Positions 58,353 through 64,000 of a DNA stretch of 64,000 nt are shown in pieces. Source of the stretch: RH-AL1 sp964247745 (GTDB lineage: Bacteria; Pseudomonadota; Alphaproteobacteria; Rhizobiales; Beijerinckiaceae); assembly GCA_964247745.1 (NCBI GenBank), contig CAXTVT010000005.1, forward strand, positions 1 to 64,000, given 5' to 3'. Every line of letters starts with the position of its first letter. The stretch's first letter is position 1. Position numbers and translations under genes: made by a program. The notes under the pieces were generated by a model. It saw only the letters and a list, made by a program, of their open reading frames with translations. It did not search any database and had not been told where the DNA came from.

Positions 58353-59630
58353 GTGAGCGGCGACGACCATCGTGGGGGCGACGGAAGCTCGCCCTCGTCC
58401 CGCAGCATACGCGGGCTCGAGGCGCTGAACTTCCTGATGGCCGACGTCTCCGGTGGCGTCGGCCCTTATCTCTCCGTCTCTCTCGCGGGCAGCCGCCATT
58501 GGCAGCCCGGCGCGATCGGCCTCGCCATGGCCACGAGCAGCATCGCCGCCGCGCTGTTCCAGATCCCCGCCGGCTTCCTGGTCGATGCGTTGCGCATCAA
58601 GCGGATGCTGGTGGCGGGCTCGGGCCTCGTGATCGCGATCGGCTGCGTGCTCATCGCCGGTTTTCCCACGCTGGCGCCGGTGATGCTCGCGCAGGTCCTG
58701 ATCGGGCTGGCATCGGCGATCATCCCGCCGGCGATCGGCGCCATCACGCTTGGGCTCGTCGGGCGCCGCCGCTTCGACGGGCAGGTCAGCCGCAACCAGA
58801 GCTTCAACCATGGCGGCAATTTCGTCTCCGCCGGCCTCGCCGGTGCGCTGGGCCAGTATCTCGGCACCGAGTGGATCTTCTATCTCGTCTGTGCCTTCGC
58901 GATCGCCAGCGCGGCGGCGGTGGCCGTCATCGCGCCCTCGGAGATCGATCACGTGCTGGCGCGCGGCGGCGAGGCCGACACAAATCCCGCGGGGCGGGCC
59001 GAGCCGCTGCCGCTGCGCGACATGGTCAAGCGCAAGGCGCTGCTCGTCTTCCTCGCCTCGGTCGTGCTGTTCCACTTCGGCAACGCCGCGATGCTGCCGA
59101 TGGCCGGCCAGATGCTTGCCAAGCTGCATCCCGGCACCGACACGATCGCGCTGTCGGCCTGCATCATCTCGGCGCAGTTCATGATGATCGGCGTCGCCTG
59201 GGCGGTCGGGCGCGCGCTGGCGGCCGGCTACGGGCGCAAGACGGTCTTCCTCGTCGCGCTCGCCGTGCTGCCGGTGCGCGGCCTGCTCTTCACCTTCACC
59301 ACCGACCCGGTCGGCGTGGTGGCGATCCAATTGCTCGACGGCGTGGCGGCCAGCATCTTCGGCGTCGTCTCGGTGATCATCGCCGCCGACGTGATGAAGG
59401 GGACGGGTCGCTTCAACCTGGCCCAGGGGCTGGTGGCGCTGGCCGTCGGGCTCGGGGCCAGCCTCAGCAACGTGCTCGGCGGGTTCGTCGTCGAATTCGC
59501 GGGATATCCTGTGGGCTTCCTCGTCCTCGCCGCCGTCGCGCTGGCCGCGCTGGTCTTCTTCGCGCTCTTCATGCCGGAGACGCGCGGCGCCGAGGACGAT
59601 GCCGCCATCCTCTCGACCGCCGCCGCGTGA
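58353..59630 (+). CDS. MFS transporter
   Basis: This 425-residue protein from GTG 58353 has 12 hydrophobic segments. The loop after TM2 (VDALRIKRMLVAGS) fits the MFS motif A position, and TM4-5 reads AQVLIGLASAIIPPAIGAITLGLVGRRRFDGQVSRNQSFNHGGNFVSA. A central cytoplasmic loop contains VLARGGEADTNPAGRAEPLPLRDMVKRKA. The substrate is unknown; drug or sugar efflux is common for this subgroup. It is followed two bases later by a phosphoesterase gene, so the two are probably co-expressed. Confidence 0.9.
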   Translation: MSGDDHRGGDGSSPSSRSIRGLEALNFLMADVSGGVGPYLSVSLAGSRHWQPGAIGLAMATSSIAAALFQIPAGFLVDALRIKRMLVAGSGLVIAIGCVLIAGFPTLAPVMLAQVLIGLASAIIPPAIGAITLGLVGRRRFDGQVSRNQSFNHGGNFVSAGLAGALGQYLGTEWIFYLVCAFAIASAAAVAVIAPSEIDHVLARGGEADTNPAGRAEPLPLRDMVKRKALLVFLASVVLFHFGNAAMLPMAGQMLAKLHPGTDTIALSACIISAQFMMIGVAWAVGRALAAGYGRKTVFLVALAVLPVRGLLFTFTTDPVGVVAIQLLDGVAASIFGVVSVIIAADVMKGTGRFNLAQGLVALAVGLGASLSNVLGGFVVEFAGYPVGFLVLAAVALAALVFFALFMPETRGAEDDAAILSTAAA

Positions 59631-59632
59631 CC

Positions 59633-60760
59633 ATGGCCAAGCCCGACGACCTGCTGATCTACGCCCACCTGGGCGACCTGCACCTCACCGCGGAGCACGA
59701 GGACGATGTTCTCGACCTGCGGGACATCGTCGGCGAGATCACGGCCGATCTCGCCGGCGCGATCGACTTTGTCTACCTGCCCGGCGACAACGCCGACAAC
59801 GGGCTGCCCGAGCAATATGCGCTGGTCGGCCGCGAGCTGGCCCGGCTGCCGATGCCCGTCCATATCGTGACGGGAGACCACGACATGGAGCCGGGCGGGC
59901 TCGACAACTTCTACGCCTCGCTCGAGGTCGAGCGCCTGCCCAAGGCGATCGAGGCCGGCGGCGTGCGATGCCTGTTCCTCGACATCTGCGGCCCGGGCAT
60001 GGGCGGCCCCGACTTCCGCCTGGGCGCCGCCCAAGGCGAATGGCTGGCGCGGCAGCTGCGGCAGGCCTCGGCCGCCGGGCGGCGCTGCGCGATCTTCATG
60101 CACAGCTATCCGGCCGACCTGCGTGGCGAGGGCGAGACCCGCGCGATCAACGAGGCCTTCGAGGCGCGCGAGGTGCTGCTCGTCGACATGGGGCACACCC
60201 ACTACAACGAGCTCGCCAACGACGGGCGCACGATCTACGCCGCGACCCGCTCCACCGGGCAGGTCGAGGAGGGGCCGGTGGGCTATTCCCTCGTCGCGAT
60301 CGATGGCCGCGCCGTGTCGTGGCGGTTCAAACCGCTCGGCGACCCGCGTCCGATCGTGCTGCTGACCGCGCCGGCCGACCGCCGCCTGGCGACGGACGCC
60401 GGGGATCCCGACCACGTGCCGCACGGCCGCTGCGAGGTGCGCGCCAGCGTGCTCGGCCGGCGGCCGGTGCGGCGCGTCACCTGCCGGGTGGGCGACGGCG
60501 CACCGGTGCCGATGGCGTCGCCGATGACGTCGCGCTACGCGCTCGAGGTCGAGCTGGCGGACGGCGCGACGACGATCCGCGTCGAGGCCGAGGACGACAT
60601 CGGGCAGCTCGGCCACGAGACCATCGAGGTCGCGACCGAGCTGCATCTCGCCGCCACGCGCATCGCGGACGGGAGCGATGCCGACGCCGTCGAGGCCTGG
60701 CCGGAGCGCGGCCTGCTCGGCACGCAGCTCGGCCCCAACCGCAACGGGCGCCGATGGTGA
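59633..60760 (+). CDS. Calcineurin-like metallophosphoesterase
   Basis: This 375-residue protein starts at ATG 59633, directly after the MFS stop. It has the binuclear-metal motifs: D-x-H (AHLGDLHLT), G-D-x-x-D/N (YLPGDNADNG), a G-N-H-D variant GDHDM, H in IFMHSYP, and GHTH (VDMGHTHYNEL). This matches the cyclic-nucleotide-phosphodiesterase-like or CapA-like group. The Asn of G-N-H-D is Asp here. A C-terminal beta-rich domain of about 120 residues follows. There is no signal peptide, so it is probably cytoplasmic. Confidence 0.87.
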   Translation: MAKPDDLLIYAHLGDLHLTAEHEDDVLDLRDIVGEITADLAGAIDFVYLPGDNADNGLPEQYALVGRELARLPMPVHIVTGDHDMEPGGLDNFYASLEVERLPKAIEAGGVRCLFLDICGPGMGGPDFRLGAAQGEWLARQLRQASAAGRRCAIFMHSYPADLRGEGETRAINEAFEAREVLLVDMGHTHYNELANDGRTIYAATRSTGQVEEGPVGYSLVAIDGRAVSWRFKPLGDPRPIVLLTAPADRRLATDAGDPDHVPHGRCEVRASVLGRRPVRRVTCRVGDGAPVPMASPMTSRYALEVELADGATTIRVEAEDDIGQLGHETIEVATELHLAATRIADGSDADAVEAWPERGLLGTQLGPNRNGRRW

Positions 60761-60791
60761 CCTCTTCTATGACGACGGAAACGGCTTCCAC

Positions 60792-62057
60792 ATGATGGCT
60801 TTCCCCGACATTCGCCACCTCGTCGTCTGGGCGATCGTCGCGCTCGCGATCCTGGGCGTGATCACCCGGCCTTTCAAATGGCCCGAGGCGGTGTGGGCCG
60901 CCACCGGCGCGATCGTCCTCGTGGTCGCCGGCCTGCTGCCGGCGTCCGACGCCTGGCACGGCGTGCTGAAGGGGCTCGACGTCTACCTCTTCCTGGTCGG
61001 CATGATGGCGCTGGCCGAGGTGGCACGGCGCGAGGGACTGTTCGATTGGCTGGCGAGCCATGCGGTGCGCCGCGCCGATGGTTCGGCCTCCAAGCTGTTC
61101 GCGCTGGTCTACGGCGTCGGCATCGTCGTCACGACGTTCCTCTCCAACGACGCCACGGCGGTCGTGCTGACCCCGGCGGTCTACGCCGCGGCCAAGGCGG
61201 CGAAGGCCGAGCCGCTGCCCTACCTCTTCATCTGTGCCCTGATCGCCAACGCGGCGAGCTTCGTGCTGCCGATCTCGAACCCGGCCAATCTCGTGGTCTT
61301 CGCCGCGCACATGCCGCCGCTCGGCCAATGGCTGATGCGCTTCGCCGTGCCATCGATCCTCTCCATCGCGGTGAACTTCGCCGTGCTGCGCCTGACGCAA
61401 CGTGCGCGCCTGCGCGAGCCCATCGAGACGGATGTCGAGGTCGCGCGCCTGTCGACGAGCGGCAAGGTCGCGGGCGCCGGCATCGTGCTGACCGGCCTCG
61501 CGCTGATCGTGTCCTCGGCGCTCGACCTGCAGCTCGGCCTGCCGACCTTCGTCGCCGGCGTGGCCACCGTGGTCGTGGTGCTGGCGATCAAGCGCGAAGG
61601 GCCCTGGTCCACGGTGAAGGACATTTCGTGGGCGGTGATCCCGCTCGTCGCCGGGCTGTTCGTGCTGGTCGAGGCGCTCGAGACGACGGGCGTGCTGGCG
61701 CTGCTCGCGGCCGCGCTGAAGCAAGCGGCTGACCGCTCCGACGTCGTCGCCGGCGCGGCCGGCGGCGCCCTGGTCGCGTTCGGATCGAACCTGGTGAACA
61801 ATCTCCCGGCCGGGCTGCTCGCCGGCGCCGCCGTGCAAACCGCGCACGTCCCCGACAAGGTCGCCGGCGCCATCCTGGTGGGCGTCGACCTCGGGCCGAA
61901 CCTCTCCGTGACCGGCTCGCTCGCCACCATCCTCTGGTTGACCGCGATCCGGCGCGAGGGCGAGGACGTGTCGTTCTGGGCGTTCCTGAAGCTCGGCGCG
62001 CTGGCGATGCCGCCGGCCCTCGCCGCCGCGCTCGCCGCCCTGTTGCTGTTGCCCTGA
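60792..62057 (+). CDS. ArsB/NhaD-type anion transporter
   Basis: This 421-residue membrane protein from ATG 60792 (next codon 60795 is also ATG) has about 11 helices. Conserved blocks include LKGLDVYLFLVGMMALAEVARREGLFDWLA, TTFLSNDATAVVLTPAVYAAA (the N-D motif of ArsB), and SFVLPISNPANLVVFA. In the second half, FGSNLVNNLPAGLLAGAAV and VDLGPNLSVTGSLATILWL repeat the family pattern. Arsenite or another oxyanion/dicarboxylate could be the substrate. There is no ars regulator nearby, so arsenic specificity is not assured. Confidence 0.88.
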   Translation: MMAFPDIRHLVVWAIVALAILGVITRPFKWPEAVWAATGAIVLVVAGLLPASDAWHGVLKGLDVYLFLVGMMALAEVARREGLFDWLASHAVRRADGSASKLFALVYGVGIVVTTFLSNDATAVVLTPAVYAAAKAAKAEPLPYLFICALIANAASFVLPISNPANLVVFAAHMPPLGQWLMRFAVPSILSIAVNFAVLRLTQRARLREPIETDVEVARLSTSGKVAGAGIVLTGLALIVSSALDLQLGLPTFVAGVATVVVVLAIKREGPWSTVKDISWAVIPLVAGLFVLVEALETTGVLALLAAALKQAADRSDVVAGAAGGALVAFGSNLVNNLPAGLLAGAAVQTAHVPDKVAGAILVGVDLGPNLSVTGSLATILWLTAIRREGEDVSFWAFLKLGALAMPPALAAALAALLLLP

Positions 62058-62080
62058 TCCCCACGAATCCGGAGACGCCG

Positions 62081-62527
62081 ATGAATCCCGTCCTGCTCTA
62101 TCCCTTCATCCTGGTCGCCGGCGGCTTGCAGGCAGCCGGCAATTCCATGAACGCCCGGCTCCGCGTCGCGCTCGTCAATCCCTGGCTGGCGGCGACCGTC
62201 TCGTTCTCGCTCATCGTGTTTGTGTTCGCGACGCTGTTCCTGGTCATGCCGGCACCGCTGCCGAGCCTCGCCGATCTCGGCGCCATGCCATGGTGGGCGC
62301 CGCTCGGCGGCCTCGCCGGGGCGGTGGCGGTCTTCGGCGGCCTCGCCTTCGTCGACAAGGTCGGCGCCGGGCCGTTCAACGGCCTGCTGATCACCGCCAA
62401 CATCCTGACCTCGCTCTGCATCGACCAGTTCGGCTGGTTCGGCATGCAGGCGCATTCCCAGGGCGCGACGCACTGGCTCGGCGCCGCGCTGATGGTCGGC
62501 GGCATCGCGCTGATCGCCAGGTTCTGA
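62081..62527 (+). CDS. YdcZ-like DMT family membrane protein, copy 1
   Basis: This 148-residue protein has four to five helices, in order: VLLYPFILVAGGLQAAGNSMNARLRVAL, LAATVSFSLIVFVFATLFLVM, APLGGLAGAVAVFGGLAFVDKVGAGPFNGLLITANILTSLCID, and a final LGAALMVGGIALIARF. It matches DUF606/YdcZ drug-metabolite transporters, which probably function as dimers. It is followed ten bases later by a very similar gene, so the two likely form a heterodimer. Confidence 0.88.
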   Translation: MNPVLLYPFILVAGGLQAAGNSMNARLRVALVNPWLAATVSFSLIVFVFATLFLVMPAPLPSLADLGAMPWWAPLGGLAGAVAVFGGLAFVDKVGAGPFNGLLITANILTSLCIDQFGWFGMQAHSQGATHWLGAALMVGGIALIARF

Positions 62528-62537
62528 GGAGAGCCCC

Positions 62538-62987
62538 GTGGACACCAGCAAGCTGCTCTATCCCTTCATCCTCGCGGCTGGCGCGCTGCAGGCGGCCGGC
62601 GTCGTCATGAACGGCCAGCTCGACAAGAGCCTGGTCAACCCGTGGCTCGCCGCGACGGTGTCGTTCCTGCCGATCGTCTTCGTGGTCCTGGCGATGCTGG
62701 CGCTGCGGCCGTTGCCGATGCCGCGCGAGACGGACGTCGCGGCGATGCCGTGGTGGGCGCCGATCGGCGGTCTGGCGGGAGCCGTCGCGGTGTTCGGCGG
62801 CCTGCTGCTCGTCGGCCAGGTCGGCGCCGGGCCGTTCAACGGCCTGCTGATCACCGCGAACCTGCTGACCTCGCTCGCGATCGACGATTTCGGCTGGTTC
62901 CACATGCCAAGGCACCGCATCAACAGGGCGAGGATCGGTGGCGCCGCGCTGATGGTGGCCGGGATCGCGCTCATCGCGTTCCGCTGA
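62538..62987 (+). CDS. YdcZ-like DMT family membrane protein, copy 2
   Basis: This 149-residue protein starts at GTG 62538. It repeats the layout of the preceding gene: LLYPFILAAGALQAAGVVMNGQLDKSLVNPWLAATVSFLPIVF, AMPWWAPIGGLAGAVAVFGGLLLVGQVGAGPFNGLLITANLLTSLAID, GAALMVAGIALIAFR. The core VGAGPFNGLLITAN is identical in both. They are tandem duplicates; the ends and middle loop have diverged. Function is unknown. Confidence 0.88.
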   Translation: MDTSKLLYPFILAAGALQAAGVVMNGQLDKSLVNPWLAATVSFLPIVFVVLAMLALRPLPMPRETDVAAMPWWAPIGGLAGAVAVFGGLLLVGQVGAGPFNGLLITANLLTSLAIDDFGWFHMPRHRINRARIGGAALMVAGIALIAFR

Positions 62988-63170
62988 TGCCCAACGATTT
63001 CCTCGGGTGTTCGCGACCGCCCAGGCGTTGATTTATCGAGGGTTGCACGTGCCATGATCTAAACTGGTACACGCCGGGAGAAGACGGCTCACCGAAACTT
63101 TACCACGAGGCGAGATAACCGGCCCGTCACCAAACACGGTGAAGACTTCCCTAAAGCCTCGGGCGAGCCG

Positions 63171-64000
63171 ATGATCTCCGTGCGCAAAAGCATCGCCGTC
63201 CTGGTCGCGGCCTCGGTCGCTGCCCCGCTGGCGGGCTGCGGCCTGCAACCGGAACCGCTGACGGGGCCTCAGGTGGCGGCCTACGCGCTCGACAAGAAGG
63301 CGCGCTTCGTCGCCGGCGAGGCGCCGATCACGCAGGCGATCGGGCTCGACGAGGCGATCGCCCGCGGCCTGCGCTACAATCTCGACTATCGTGTGGAGGC
63401 CTACCAGACCGCGCTGCGCGTGCAGGATCTCGACGTCGCCGACTTCCATCTGTTGCCGAACCTCGTCGCCAACTCGAACTTCCTCGGTCGCAACAACAAT
63501 CTCGCGGCCTATTCGCAATCGGTCACCACCGGGCTGATCACGCTGGAGCCTTCGGTCTCGACGCCGAAGAACGATCTGATCTCCGACCTGACGCTGTCCT
63601 ACAACACGTTGGACTTCGGCCTGTCCTACATTCGCGCGCGCCAGGCGGCGGACGAGGTGCTGATCGCGCAGGAGACCAAGCGCAAGGTCACCAACCGCAT
63701 CGTGCAGGACATCCGAACCGCCTATTGGCGCGCCTATTCCAGCCAGCGGCTGAGCGAGCGACTCGCCCGCCTCCAGCGGCGTGTCGAGCACGCCATCAGC
63801 GACAGCCGCACCGTCGCCACCGGGCTCGACACCTCGCCGATCGCGGCGCTGACCTACGAGCGCGAGCTGATCGAGATCAAGCGGCAGGCCCAGGCCATCG
63901 AGAGCGAGATGGCCGTCGCCAAGGCGCAGCTCGCCGCGCTGATGAACGTGCCGCCGGACGTGCAGTTCACCCTCTCGGGCCGCGGCGGCGTGGCCCGCTC
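63171..64000 (+). CDS. Outer-membrane efflux lipoprotein (TolC family), N-terminal part
   Basis: The reading frame from ATG 63171 runs off the right edge after about 276 codons. A lipobox SVAAPLAGC places Cys 23 as the lipidated residue. The protein has the TolC pattern: IGLDEAIARGLRYNLDYRVEAYQTALRVQDLDVADFHLLPNLVANSNFLGRNN, then LSYNTLDFGLSYIRARQAADEVLIAQETKRKVTNRIVQDIRTAYWRA, and a coiled-coil ELIEIKRQAQAIESEMAVAKAQL. It is probably the outer-membrane exit of an RND or similar pump whose other genes lie to the right; the pump at 11.8 kb is too far away to assign. Confidence 0.88.
   Translation, partial: MISVRKSIAVLVAASVAAPLAGCGLQPEPLTGPQVAAYALDKKARFVAGEAPITQAIGLDEAIARGLRYNLDYRVEAYQTALRVQDLDVADFHLLPNLVANSNFLGRNNNLAAYSQSVTTGLITLEPSVSTPKNDLISDLTLSYNTLDFGLSYIRARQAADEVLIAQETKRKVTNRIVQDIRTAYWRAYSSQRLSERLARLQRRVEHAISDSRTVATGLDTSPIAALTYERELIEIKRQAQAIESEMAVAKAQLAALMNVPPDVQFTLSGRGGVAR

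Overview
The window reads as a chromosomal segment of a very GC-rich alphaproteobacterium, most likely Hyphomicrobiales (rhizobial/methylobacterial relatives). This rests on a single-protein 5-aminolevulinate synthase (hemA), the argD-argF-hslO run, the comF-grxC-DUF1178 run, a Hint-domain secreted protein of alphaproteobacterial type, and HWE-family kinase debris. A BciA-type 8-vinyl reductase, a Calvin-cycle gene set (fbp, prk, cbbY with a CbbR-type regulator) and a PpsR-like palindrome upstream of hemA suggest a phototrophic or recently phototrophic, carbon-fixing lineage. No RuBisCO or reaction-centre gene lies in the window, so this remains an inference. No tRNA, rRNA, CRISPR array or intact transposase was found.

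Layout. 1-8.2 kb: the end of fabI, then aroC, hemA, a small membrane protein, a periplasmic quinoprotein dehydrogenase, an AI-2E-type exporter and cbbR. 8.3-11.2 kb: fbp-prk-cbbY, divergent from cbbR. 11.4-16.2 kb: a small secreted protein and an RND pump (permease then adaptor). 16.2-18.8 kb: a decayed signalling patch, with a hybrid histidine kinase lacking its N-box, a headless HWE kinase and a receiver stub. 18.8-20.7 kb: a flavin monooxygenase/TetR pair with twin operators. 20.8-25.0 kb: cbiD, and a NarL-type two-component system overlapping bciA. 25.0-29.9 kb: two LysR regulators, an SDR, an MDR oxidoreductase, a frameshifted Uma2 gene and a 50-residue ORF. 30-34.4 kb: homoserine dehydrogenase-like gene, argD, argF, hslO. 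34.5-38.4 kb: an SSS transporter with its small partner and a second NarL-type two-component system. 38.5-44.5 kb: UDP-xylose synthesis (uxs, ugd), a SleB-type wall hydrolase, small proteins and a methyltransferase. 44.6-50.4 kb: an apparent accessory insert (EF-hand protein, glycosyltransferase overlapping a Hint-domain protein, TonB receptor) between the methyltransferase and comF-grxC-DUF1178. 52.3-54.4 kb: phospholipid methyltransferase-like gene, pyrF, SOUL protein. 54.5-58.3 kb: an OmpR-type two-component locus with two small proteins that share a beta-rich motif. 58.3-64 kb: MFS, phosphoesterase, ArsB-like and YdcZ-like transporters, and the start of an outer-membrane efflux lipoprotein.

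How genes work together. Prk makes ribulose bisphosphate, Fbp feeds the regenerative phase, and CbbY probably removes inhibitory sugar phosphates. ALA from HemA feeds the tetrapyrrole branches represented here by cbiD (cobalamin) and bciA (bacteriochlorophyll). Ugd and Uxs convert UDP-glucose to UDP-xylose. The OmpR-type regulator probably controls itself and its neighbours through CTGAAC-N5-CTGAAC direct repeats, found both upstream of the regulator and upstream of the downstream small gene.

Two families of dispersed palindromic intergenic repeats recur. One pair of type-2 copies sits inside gene runs (fbp-prk, argF-hslO), and a type-1 copy ends in the Shine-Dalgarno region of aroC. All statements come from reading the sequence; no database search was run.
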